The notes beneath the pieces are model-generated. The model saw only the letters and a program-made list of their open reading frames with translations. It searched no databases and was not told the DNA's origin. From CBDBCK01 sp965203345 (GTDB lineage Bacteria > Chloroflexota > Dehalococcoidia > Lucifugimonadales > Lucifugimonadaceae): DNA of 64,000 nucleotides. The DNA lies in assembly GCA_965203345.1 (NCBI GenBank), contig CBDBCK010000028.1:248001-312000 (forward strand). The letters are read 5' to 3'. Positions 1 through 8,005 of the stretch are shown here, piece after piece. The position numbers and the translations under genes were made by a program. Every line of letters begins with the position of its first letter. The first letter of the stretch is position 1.

Positions 1-327
1 CTCAATATGCATCATAGGGCTACGGGATCGAGAGTTGAACCATGCCAAAGACAGTAACATGTCCCACGGATTCCTTATAGTAGTGAACTTGTAATAATCT
101 TCCCATATAGATTTATCAAGAAAATATTCGTCTAAAAAGCTTTTTACCCTAGGAATGGTTAAATGAAAACGAAGTATATTTCCATTATTACTATCTACTA
201 TATCGCCACCTACTATATCACCTTTGTCAAAGTTGAGGAAAAAAGATAAATATTTCTCTATTGAATTACTGGCTGTCTTAGGAGCCTTTAGGAAAATGAA
301 CTTTTTTGAATGGGATATTACAGTCAT
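1..327 (-). CDS. Sulfotransferase-like protein, copy D (3' part outside window)
   Basis: This is the N-terminal 109 residues of a fourth sulfotransferase copy; the frame is open to the window edge. It starts at the ATG whose complement is at 325-327, with the same opening (MTVISHSKKF) as the other copies. It has the lysine-rich PAPS-loop region near residues 10-25 and an R-N-P-W-D motif in the 3'-phosphate-binding position. It differs from the other copies by a short D-I-V-containing insertion near residues 38-50. It lies 19 bases behind the tldE stop, so the transcription order is tldE then this gene. The family normally transfers sulfate from PAPS to a carbohydrate or peptide hydroxyl; the substrate here is unknown. 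Confidence 0.75.
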   Translation of the reverse strand, partial: MTVISHSKKFIFLKAPKTASNSIEKYLSFFLNFDKGDIVGGDIVDSNNGNILRFHLTIPRVKSFLDEYFLDKSIWEDYYKFTTIRNPWDMLLSLAWFNSRSRSPMMHIE

Positions 328-346
328 TCTATTGTTTTTTTATCTA

Positions 347-1666
347 CTAGTTGGATATGCTCACTTCTGTGCAGAGCAAGTAAGGTGACAATAGTGAACC
401 GAAGACCAGTTCTCTTTCAGCCGATATTGCTTTTATATTTTGTATGGTCCGGTATACATTTCCTGCTATCATAACGTTCTTGACCCGACCGACTATTTCC
501 CCGGACTCAACAAGATAACCCAACGAGACGTTTGCGCGAAATTCTCCCCCCAGAACATTGCTCTGTCCCGCTCCTAGAAGCTCTTCCACGATCAAAATCT
601 GTTCCGATGTGTTCATTATGTCTTCCAGTGTCGTCTTACCTGGTGATATTTCTACGGCACTAGATTGAGGATTCGGGATGGTTCCCAGCGACCGTCTGGC
701 TGCTCCGTTAGGCTTCAGTCCGATTTCCGCCGCGCTGGTCAGATCTAACAAGGGTGAAACGGCTATTCCTTTATCTATCAGCTTAACGATTCTGCATGGT
801 GTGCCTTCGTCGTCAAATGGACGTGTTTGTGAGTTCATGGGCATAAGAGGGTTATCAAGAACCGTTATGGCAGGTGCCGCTATTTGTGTGCCGAACCGAT
901 CTGAAAGGGGAGACGCGCCTTTGGCTACATCTCGCCCGTTGAAGCCCGCAAGTAACGGTTCTAAAAGCGCAGCTCCTACTCCCCTTGGGGTGAACAGCAC
1001 CAGGCAACCTGCAGAAGGTGCTGGAGCTAATCTCTGCGATCTTTCTATCGCAGTATCTACGGGTCTAAACACTTTGCTCTCCAGCTCTTCATCTCCAAAT
1101 AGTTCACTTGAAGCATGACCAGACCAGACGTGCAGCATGTCGGAGTCTTTTATGATTTGGGCAGATAAAATCACAGAATAACCGGAGCTTTCACAGTATC
1201 GATTCAGTCCTTGGGAGTTCATTATGTTTAACTGTTCTGCTCCGCAGGCGACGCGAGCATCGCACAGGGCATCTGGCCATTTTTCGAGTAGATTCTCGAT
1301 AAGACCATTTGCCGTTTCCATCATATGCTTTGTAGAGATCGACTCCAGCTTTTTGTCAAATGTCTCCGTATGTGAAGTTGGTTCTTCACCGGATGGAAAC
1401 TGAAAAATAGCCTCAGGACCGAAATTTGCTAGAGTTTTTGCTCTCTTCACGAGCTCTGTACTCCTATGGCTGTATGTGGTTGAAGCGTGCCCCATCTTGC
1501 CATTAGACACCACCCTGAGTGCCAGGCCGGAAGAGCTTCTTCTAGAAACTTCCTTCAGGGTGTTCGCTTCAAATGCGACGACTCGGTTTTCGGTTTTCTC
1601 TTTGTATGTCTCAGCAGCTTCGCATATGGTGGAAGCTTTTTCTAGTGTACCTTCGTTGTTCATCAT
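347..1666 (-). CDS. pmbA: TldE/PmbA family protein (metalloprotease partner subunit)
   Basis: A 439-residue member of the TldD/PmbA (U62) family. It lacks the HExxxH zinc motif found in the tldD gene at 4910-6265, which marks it as the TldE/PmbA partner. In Escherichia coli the TldD-TldE heterodimer cleaves unfolded peptides, matures microcin B17 and degrades CcdA. The C-terminal part carries the family's G-x-x-N-V-x-G-G-E and I-A-G-N-V motifs. The gene is intact, with two adjacent Met codons at the start. It is separated from tldD by three sulfotransferase genes and two pseudogene fragments, whereas in most genomes the two genes are adjacent or unlinked without such inserts. A damaged second copy of its 3' half lies at 2520-3043. 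Confidence 0.9.
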   Translation of the reverse strand: MMNNEGTLEKASTICEAAETYKEKTENRVVAFEANTLKEVSRRSSSGLALRVVSNGKMGHASTTYSHRSTELVKRAKTLANFGPEAIFQFPSGEEPTSHTETFDKKLESISTKHMMETANGLIENLLEKWPDALCDARVACGAEQLNIMNSQGLNRYCESSGYSVILSAQIIKDSDMLHVWSGHASSELFGDEELESKVFRPVDTAIERSQRLAPAPSAGCLVLFTPRGVGAALLEPLLAGFNGRDVAKGASPLSDRFGTQIAAPAITVLDNPLMPMNSQTRPFDDEGTPCRIVKLIDKGIAVSPLLDLTSAAEIGLKPNGAARRSLGTIPNPQSSAVEISPGKTTLEDIMNTSEQILIVEELLGAGQSNVLGGEFRANVSLGYLVESGEIVGRVKNVMIAGNVYRTIQNIKAISAERELVFGSLLSPYLLCTEVSISN

Positions 1667-1781
1667 TGGATGGCAGTAATTTTTGTATGATCTAAAATAT
1701 CTTCTCTTATCACTCTCGCGTGTTCGTATCTAGATATTAAGCATTTACGTATTGTGTACACGTGTATTACCTTGCCGAATA

Positions 1782-2501
1782 TTAGTATTCGTATCCGAAG
1801 AACTCATTGAGCTCCTTGAACAGTCTTCCTACGCGTTCTGCCTGTATATCAGAATACACTTCCCGATAGTGTCTTCGGTCTCTTCTCTGATAAGAATTGT
1901 AAGCTAACCTCTCGCCCTTGTACTCAAAATTTCCTTTCCAGGGTATATCTAGATGTTTGCATACTTCTCCGAAGTCATCCTGTATATTCTCATAACGTAT
2001 TACCTTGTTCAACGGACAGTGAAGTTGACCGTTAACACTCTCTAGGTAATATTGACTGTGCTTTGCCAAGCCATCTCTGGATTTTTGCTTGTAAGATTCA
2101 TGCTCGGATAGATGTTTTCTAATACGATACTGCACCAATAGCGATGATGCTCCAAATTTGTTGAATAACTTCTCAATATGCATGATAGGGCTATGGCGTC
2201 TCAGTTGTTGCCATATCGTAGACAGTACATGGTCCCACGGATTCCGTACAATAGTGAACTTGTAATAATCTTCCCATATAGATTTATCAGGAAAATATTT
2301 GTCTAAAAAGCCTTTTACCCTGGAAATGCTCAAATGACGGTCTATTTTTGTAAAATCATTAGGCCATGGAGAATGAGGCATACTTACTATATCGCCTTTG
2401 TCAGAGTTGAGGAAAAGGGACAAATACTTCTCTGCTGAAGTACCGGCTACCTTAATAGGCTTTAGGAAAATGAACTTTTTTGAGTGAGACACTATAGTCA
2501 T
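1782..2501 (-). CDS. Sulfotransferase family 2-like protein, copy C
   Basis: A 239-residue cytoplasmic-type sulfotransferase. Residues 10-25 (F-I-F-L-K-P-I-K-V-A-G-T-S) match the PAPS 5'-phosphosulfate loop of Sulfotransfer_2-type enzymes. R-N-P-W-D at 86-90, followed by a Ser, matches the 3'-phosphate-binding motif. A later R-Y-E-N segment before D-F-G-E-V-C-K-H-L-D-I-P is typical of the family's C-terminal half. The last 60 or so residues are almost identical to copies A and B, while the N-terminal part is more diverged. No signal peptide is seen. It sits between the truncated tldE copy and the intact tldE on the same strand. The acceptor (glycan, lipid or peptide) cannot be told. Confidence 0.8.
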   Translation of the reverse strand: MTIVSHSKKFIFLKPIKVAGTSAEKYLSLFLNSDKGDIVSMPHSPWPNDFTKIDRHLSISRVKGFLDKYFPDKSIWEDYYKFTIVRNPWDHVLSTIWQQLRRHSPIMHIEKLFNKFGASSLLVQYRIRKHLSEHESYKQKSRDGLAKHSQYYLESVNGQLHCPLNKVIRYENIQDDFGEVCKHLDIPWKGNFEYKGERLAYNSYQRRDRRHYREVYSDIQAERVGRLFKELNEFFGYEY

Positions 2502-2519
2502 TCTATTGTTTTTTATCTA

Positions 2520-3043
2520 CTAGTTGGACATGCTCACTTCTGTGCAGAGCAAGTAAGGTGACACTAGTGAACCGAAGACCAGTTCTCTTTCAGCCGATAT
2601 TGCTTTAACATTCTAGCATAATGTTCTTGACCCGACCGACTATTTCTCCGAACTCAACAAGATAACCCAACGAGACGTTTGCGTGAAATTCTCCCCCCAG
2701 AACATTGCTCTGTCCTGCTCCTAGAAGCTCTTCCACGATCAAAATCTGTTCCGATATGTTATATTTTCCAGAGACGTCTTACCAGGTGATATTTCTACGG
2801 CACTAGATTGAGGATTCGGGATGGTCCCTAGCGACCGTCCGGCTGCTCCGTTAGTCTTCAGTCCGGTTTCCACCGCGCTGGTCAGATCTAATAAGGGGGA
2901 AACGGCTATTCCTTTATCTATCAGCTTAACGATTCTGCATGGTGTGCCTTCGTCGTCAAATAGACGTGTTTGTGAGTTCATGGGCATAAGAGGGTTATCA
3001 AGAACCGTTATGGCAGGTGCCGCTATTTGTGTGCCAAACCGAT
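2520..3043 (-). pseudogene. Truncated, frameshifted copy of tldE 3' half
   Basis: The segment matches 347-903 of the intact tldE base for base over most of its length, including the stop codon and the 19-base spacer to the sulfotransferase start. It has lost about 25 bases near 2608 and has a small indel near 2760, so the frame is broken. At 3043 homology to coding sequence stops inside the gene and resumes at once with sequence that matches the region upstream of the intact tldE start (around 1709-1781). The N-terminal half has therefore been deleted from a once complete copy. No functional product is expected. Confidence 0.85.
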
Positions 3044-3098
3044 ATCACTCTCACGTGTTCGTATACGTATGTGTACACGTGTATTACTTTGCCGAATA

Positions 3099-3812
3099 TC
3101 AGTATTCGTATCCGAAGAACTCATTGAGCTCCTTGAACAGTTCTCCTACGCGTTCTGCCTGTATATCAGAATATACTTCCCTATAGTGTCTTCGGTCTCT
3201 TCTCTGATGAGAATGATCAGCTAACCTCTCGCCTTTGTACTCAAAAATTCCTTTCCAGGGTATATCTAGATGTTTGCATACTTCTCCGAAGTCATCCTGT
3301 ATATTCTCATAACGTATTACCTTGTTCAACGGACAGTGAAGCTGGCCGTTAACATTCTCTAGGTAATATCGACTCTGCTTTGTCAAGCCATCTCTGGATT
3401 TTTGCTTGTAAGATTCCTGCTCGGATAGATATTTTCTAATATAATACTCCACCAATAGCGATGATGCTCCAAACTTGTTGAATAACTTCTCAATATGCAT
3501 CCTGGGGCTAAGGGATCTCAGTTCGTACCATGTAAGAGACAGTAACTGGTCCCACGGATTCCGTACAGTAGTGAACTTGTAATAATCTTCCCATATAGAT
3601 TTATCAGGAAAATATTTGTCTAAAAAGCTTTTTACCCCAGGAATGGTTAAATGACGAGGAAGTATATGAAGCGCATCAGGATATACAGTATTACCTACTA
3701 TATCACCTTTGTCAAAGTTGAGGAAAAAAGATAAATATTTCTCTATTGAATTACTGGCTGTCTTATTAGCCTTTAGGAAAATGAACTTTTTTGAATGGGA
3801 TATTACAGTCAT
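3099..3812 (-). CDS. Sulfotransferase family 2-like protein, copy B
   Basis: A 237-residue paralog very close to copy A (4190-4903), with the same opening and the same C-terminus (E-F-F-G-Y-E-Y). The PAPS-loop region reads K-A-N-K-T-A-S-N-S-I-E-K-Y and the 3'-phosphate motif reads T-T-V-R-N-P-W-D-Q-L-L-S. It starts 6 bases after the stop codon of the truncated tldD fragment, exactly as copy A starts 6 bases after intact tldD, so both junctions come from one duplication. The gene is AT-richer than tldD by eye. It appears intact and probably functional. Confidence 0.8.
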   Translation of the reverse strand: MTVISHSKKFIFLKANKTASNSIEKYLSFFLNFDKGDIVGNTVYPDALHILPRHLTIPGVKSFLDKYFPDKSIWEDYYKFTTVRNPWDQLLSLTWYELRSLSPRMHIEKLFNKFGASSLLVEYYIRKYLSEQESYKQKSRDGLTKQSRYYLENVNGQLHCPLNKVIRYENIQDDFGEVCKHLDIPWKGIFEYKGERLADHSHQRRDRRHYREVYSDIQAERVGELFKELNEFFGYEY

Positions 3813-3818
3813 TTTTCA

Positions 3819-4139
3819 TTATGAGCCCGATATTAAGCACTTTCGTATGCGTATATGAGGACTGCCATTGGATACGGGCAAAGGCATCTGTCCTCCTTTA
3901 CCGCAACCTCCACCTTGGTTCATGTCTATATCATTGCCTACTGCGTCTAGGTTGTGCAAGGTGGTGAACAGATTACCACTCAGTGTAACGGGACGTACCG
4001 TCTCGGCTATTTTGCCTTTCCTGACCATATATGTTTCAGCGGATGAAAAGGTGAACATCTCGTGTTGTGTCATACCGCCGTACCAATTTTTCACGTAAAC
4101 TCCATTATCTACGTTCTCTAACAGATCGTCTCAATTCGC
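3819..4139 (-). pseudogene. Duplicated C-terminal fragment of tldD
   Basis: This copies the last roughly 105 codons of tldD (4910-5230), including the K-N-W-Y-G-G-M-T-Q-H-E segment, the glycine- and cysteine-containing M-N-Q-G-G-G-C-G-K-G-G-Q motif and the identical terminal residues C-L-I-S-G-S. Homology ends abruptly at about 4139, where it is fused to the short sequence that follows sulfotransferase copy A. The zinc-binding HExxxH is absent. An in-frame ATG could give a 91-residue peptide, but it would lack the active site. Confidence 0.85.
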
Positions 4140-4189
4140 CATATTATAAACATTTACGTATATGTGCACGTGTATTATCTTGCCGAATA

Positions 4190-4903
4190 TTAGTATTCGT
4201 ATCCGAAGAACTCATTGAGCTCCTTGAACAGTTCTCCTACACGTTCTGCCTGTATATCAGAATATACTTCCCTATAGTGTCTTCGGTCTCTTCTCTGATA
4301 AGAATTGTAAGCTAACCTCTCGCCTTTGTACTCAAAATTTCCTTTCCAGGGTATATCTAGATGTTTGCATACTTCTCCGAAGCCATCCTGTATATTCTCA
4401 TAACGTATTACCTTGTTCAACGGACAGTGAAGCTGAACGCTACCACTCTCTAGGTAATATCGACTGTGCTTTGTCAAGCCATCTCTGGATTTTTGCTTGT
4501 AAGATTCCTGCTGGGATAGATATTTTCTAATACGATACTGCAGCAATAGCGATGATGCTCCAAATTTGCTTAATAACTTCTCAATATGCATGATAGGGCT
4601 ATCGCATCTCAGTTGATGCCATATCATAGACAGTAACTGGTCCCACGGATTCCGTACAGTAGTGAACTTGTAATAATCTTCCCATATAGATTTATCAGGA
4701 AAATATTTGTCTAAAAAGCTTTTTACCTCAGGAATGGTTAAATGAAAAGGAAGTATATGAAGCGTATCAGGATATACAGTATTACCTACTATATCACCTT
4801 TGTCAAAGTTGAGGAAAAAAGATAAATATTTCTCTATTGAATTACTGGCTGTCTTATTAGCCTTTAGGAAAATAAACCTTTTTGAATGGGATATTACAGT
4901 CAT
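4190..4903 (-). CDS. Sulfotransferase family 2-like protein, copy A
   Basis: A 237-residue sulfotransferase directly behind intact tldD, with a 6-base gap that makes cotranscription likely. It shares the PAPS-loop region (residues 11-25), the R-N-P-W-D 3'-phosphate motif near residue 86 and the R-Y-E-N motif with copies B, C and D. It differs from copy B at scattered positions, mostly between residues 90 and 150. This is probably the ancestral arrangement, tldD followed by a sulfotransferase. No transmembrane segment or signal peptide is visible, so sulfation would take place in the cytoplasm. Confidence 0.8.
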   Translation of the reverse strand: MTVISHSKRFIFLKANKTASNSIEKYLSFFLNFDKGDIVGNTVYPDTLHILPFHLTIPEVKSFLDKYFPDKSIWEDYYKFTTVRNPWDQLLSMIWHQLRCDSPIMHIEKLLSKFGASSLLLQYRIRKYLSQQESYKQKSRDGLTKHSRYYLESGSVQLHCPLNKVIRYENIQDGFGEVCKHLDIPWKGNFEYKGERLAYNSYQRRDRRHYREVYSDIQAERVGELFKELNEFFGYEY

Positions 4904-4909
4904 TTTTCA

Positions 4910-6265
4910 TTATGAGCCCGATATTAAGCACTTTCGTATGCGTATATGAGGACTGCCATTGGATACGGGCAAAGGCATCTGTCCTCCTTTACCGCAACCT
5001 CCACCTTGGTTCATGTCTATATCATTGCCTACTGCGTCTAGGTTATGCAAGGTGGTGAACAGATTACCACTCAGTGTAACGGGACGTACCATCTCGGCTA
5101 TTTTGCCTTTCCTGACCATATATGTTTCAGCGGATGAAAAGGTGAACATCTCGTGTTGTGTCATACCGCCGTACCAATTTTTCACGTAAACTCCATTATC
5201 TACGCCCTCTAATAAATCGTCTAAATTCGCCTCTCCGGGTTCTATTATCGTGTTTGTCATCCGTACTATGGGCGGCCAGTTGAAGTTTATAGATCGCGCG
5301 TTCCCTGTGGGTTTCTCTCCGAGCATTGCGGCGGTCTCACGCGAGTGCAGCCTGCCTACCAAGACGCCTTCTCTTACCAGAGGTGTTCTAGTGGCCATTA
5401 CCCCTTCATCGTCGTACTTATAAGAGCCTCTCAGGCCTCCCATAGCTGCTCCGTCTGTGAAATTCAGGTGTTCTCCTCCAAATTTACGACCCATGTACAT
5501 TAGATCTCTAAGTTCTTTGTTTTCAGATACGTTATCAGCTTCCGAGAGATGGCCAAATGCTTCGTGAATGAACACACCTGCTATGACCGGATCGAGTATA
5601 GTGGTTCGTTCGCCTCCCTGTATGTTATCTGCCTTGATCATAGCGATTGCTCTATGTGCTGCTCCCTTGACATCCTCGTCAAGAGATTCCACTAGCCCGT
5701 AGTCTCCTAGTGATCCTATGGAGAAACCTGCCTGCTGCATCTCACTATTCGAACGAGCCATCGCCTGTATTCTGAACACAACATGGATAAATTTTTGTTC
5801 AATGTGTGAACCTTCCGAATTAGTAAAGGAGACCTTTTTCCTGTTCTCCGAGTAAATGATATCGCAACTCTTTATATCCGGAGTGGACAGAGCTATATCG
5901 GAGTAGTGGCCCATAAGTCGCACCTTGTCTTCCAGAGGAATGTCAGCGGGGTCTTTTATGACAGTGGCTTGCACTGAGTCATGAACTGGTTCAACATCTG
6001 CAAATAGAGTCTTATCTCTTTGTACATTGCGCGCTTGTTCTGCTGCTTGTACAGTTGCATCCTTTATCTTGGCGGAGTCATTGAAACTAACGAAGCCCCA
6101 ACCTCCTTTGGAGACAGCGCGCACACATCCTCCAATGCCATTTGTTTGATTTACACTATCTAGACCTTTGCCGCGATGAACTATACGAAGAGAATCAGAC
6201 TCTTCGATCCTTGATTCAGCATAGTCCGCGCCAGAACGGCGCAACGTCTCCGAGTCTATATACAA
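4910..6265 (-). CDS. tldD: TldD zinc metalloprotease subunit
   Basis: A 451-residue intact TldD. The zinc-binding H-E-A-F-G-H is at residues 234-239, followed by S-E-A-D with the downstream acidic ligand region. The C-terminus has the family's G-C-G-K-x-G-Q motif. TldD holds the catalytic zinc and acts in a complex with TldE (347-1666), in which the peptide substrate is threaded into a closed cavity. It is first in a minus-strand block of tldD, sulfotransferases and tldE. The length is close to the family norm of about 450-480. The start ATG is the first in the frame and follows an AT-rich leader. Confidence 0.93.
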   Translation of the reverse strand: MYIDSETLRRSGADYAESRIEESDSLRIVHRGKGLDSVNQTNGIGGCVRAVSKGGWGFVSFNDSAKIKDATVQAAEQARNVQRDKTLFADVEPVHDSVQATVIKDPADIPLEDKVRLMGHYSDIALSTPDIKSCDIIYSENRKKVSFTNSEGSHIEQKFIHVVFRIQAMARSNSEMQQAGFSIGSLGDYGLVESLDEDVKGAAHRAIAMIKADNIQGGERTTILDPVIAGVFIHEAFGHLSEADNVSENKELRDLMYMGRKFGGEHLNFTDGAAMGGLRGSYKYDDEGVMATRTPLVREGVLVGRLHSRETAAMLGEKPTGNARSINFNWPPIVRMTNTIIEPGEANLDDLLEGVDNGVYVKNWYGGMTQHEMFTFSSAETYMVRKGKIAEMVRPVTLSGNLFTTLHNLDAVGNDIDMNQGGGCGKGGQMPLPVSNGSPHIRIRKCLISGS

Positions 6266-6391
6266 GATGCTAGACGAATTTTTACTAAAAACTTGCCTGG
6301 ATACATTGTCACCCGTCAGCTCCGCCTTTCTATAATTTGTGGACTCTCATTATTATATTATTATAAACTTGTACTCCTCACGTCACCTTCC

Positions 6392-6464
6392 TTTTCGTTG
6401 AAGTCCGTAGTATGTTTGTATTGTCTTCCCAAGAGAGATACTCTAGCTGAACTTTCAACGAAAA
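6392..6464. repeat. Inverted repeat between tldD and folC
   Basis: An 11-base perfect inverted repeat (TTTTCGTTGAA at 6392-6402, its complement at 6454-6464) with a 51-base spacer lies in the 300-base divergent region between tldD and folC. No T-run or gene follows directly. It could be an operator pair or a transcript hairpin; I cannot tell which. The rest of 6266-6556 is AT-rich and presumably holds both promoters, but no clear -35/-10 pair stands out. Confidence 0.4.
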
Positions 6465-6580
6465 TACCCTATGCATGATGGAGAAGAGTATCTGTTTTTT
6501 TGTATTCTAAATCAGCAGATACGGAGACTTAGAAAAGTCCAGAGAGCTCTGGGCATTTGCTTGAAGAAAGAGATTGCGTT

Positions 6581-7933
6581 ATGCTTGAGCGTTGCTATGC
6601 CGACTCCATGGCTAAGCTGTTTTCGTTGGTAGATTTTGAGAGAAAGAGCATGCGGAGCGGTCCTAGCGAGTGGCATTTACGCCGAACGGAGGATATCCTT
6701 TACAGAATGCGTGCGCCGCATTTAGGATTGCCTGTTGTTCATGTTGCAGGCACAAACGGCAAGGGTAGTGTATGCGCAATGATAGAATCCTGCCTCAGAT
6801 CAGGTGGCTTTTCGACTGGATTTTACTCTTCCCCTTCTCTCCATCGTTTCACCGAACGTATAAGAGTAAACAGCTTGCCTGTATCGGAGAAGTTATTCGC
6901 CTCCGCTTTTCATAAGACCTGGTTGGCAGCTGAGGATATGATGAACTTCACTAATTTTGGCGAACCTACACTGTTTGAGATCCTTACAGCAATGGCATTT
7001 GTGTGCTTCCGCGCCAGCGGATCGGATGTAGTGATTTTGGAGACCGGATTGGGCGGACGTCTTGACTCTACCAATGTAGTCAGTCCTGATGTGGTGGCTA
7101 TTTCGAGCATATCTCTGGATCATGAAACAGTTTTGGGGAATTCCGTTCGGAGAATAGCGTTTGAGAAGGCGGGGATCATCAAGCCTGGGTGCATTGTAGT
7201 GGCTCATCCAGTTGAACAGGAGGCCATGGCAGTTGTTAGGGAAGTAACGGAACGAGAAGATGGCGAAATTATCGATGTTGCAGAAAGTACGAGCTTAGAA
7301 GAGGCTTCATCTCCTTTTGAAGGTGGACAGGAGGTGCACGTTCGCACGTCCAGAGCGGAATATCGCTTCGTTTTGCCTCTACTGGGTGTGCATCAGCTTG
7401 ATAATTGTCGGACTGCGATATCGGTTCTGGAGGCTATACCGGGCATAGCAATAACCCCGGAAGCCGTCGTTAATGGTATGGAGTCTGTCAGGTGGGATGC
7501 GAGAGTTCAGCTTGTTTGCTCTGATTTGCCGCGTATAATAGCAGATGGCTGTCATAATCCAGCGTCTGTGTTTGCACTTAAATTGGCTCTAGAGCGCCAT
7601 TTCCAAGGAAGAAGCGGCGAGGTTTTTGTTTTCGGTGCCACGAATGGGCATAATTTTATAGACTCTGCGCGTATACTCTCTTCGTCAGCTCGTGCGTTCT
7701 TTGTTACTCAGTCGCGTCATCCTCGCACTATACCCGCGGACCTGCTTACTAGACAGCTGAAGGAAGCAGGGATAAATGTAACAGATTATACTTCTTCTCT
7801 GCCGGAGGCTCTGGACATGGCGAAAGCGGCGGCCATGCTAGACGACGTAATAGTAGCTTGCGGATCTCTTTTTGTAGCAGCTGAAGCTATAGAAGAGGTT
7901 TTGGGGATTGAACCTGAGCTATACCCTGTATAG
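6581..7933 (+). CDS. folC: Bifunctional folylpolyglutamate synthase/dihydrofolate synthase
   Basis: A Mur-ligase-type ATP-dependent enzyme that adds glutamate to dihydropteroate and folates in one-carbon metabolism. The P-loop G-T-N-G-K-G-S lies about 57 residues into the protein. It is followed by the F-Y-S-S-P-S-L-H-R-F-x-E-R-I segment that binds folate and by the L-E-T-G-L-G-G-R-L-D-S-T-N motif. The usual C-terminal D-G-x-H-N-P is present as A-D-G-C-H-N-P-A-S. I used the ATG at 6581; an in-frame TTG at 6557 would add eight residues, and neither has a strong ribosome site. About 450 residues is slightly long for the family. Its stop is adjacent to the open frame of the fabF gene that follows. 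Confidence 0.92.
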   Translation: MLERCYADSMAKLFSLVDFERKSMRSGPSEWHLRRTEDILYRMRAPHLGLPVVHVAGTNGKGSVCAMIESCLRSGGFSTGFYSSPSLHRFTERIRVNSLPVSEKLFASAFHKTWLAAEDMMNFTNFGEPTLFEILTAMAFVCFRASGSDVVILETGLGGRLDSTNVVSPDVVAISSISLDHETVLGNSVRRIAFEKAGIIKPGCIVVAHPVEQEAMAVVREVTEREDGEIIDVAESTSLEEASSPFEGGQEVHVRTSRAEYRFVLPLLGVHQLDNCRTAISVLEAIPGIAITPEAVVNGMESVRWDARVQLVCSDLPRIIADGCHNPASVFALKLALERHFQGRSGEVFVFGATNGHNFIDSARILSSSARAFFVTQSRHPRTIPADLLTRQLKEAGINVTDYTSSLPEALDMAKAAAMLDDVIVACGSLFVAAEAIEEVLGIEPELYPV

Positions 7934-8005
7934 TTGAATATGAGGGTTGTTATTTCTGATACCCTCGCTTTTTTGCTTTTCGAACCCCGATGTGACTATG
8001 GAATT

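Noticed and set aside
678..1118. 146-residue plus-strand frame, also seen at 2821-3186
   Set aside because: It is antisense to tldE and its damaged copy. The repetition only reflects the duplication.
1..6265. Insertion sequence or integron cassette as cause of the sulfotransferase array
   Set aside because: No transposase, integrase or terminal inverted repeat is visible; the breakpoints are explained by tandem duplication and deletion.
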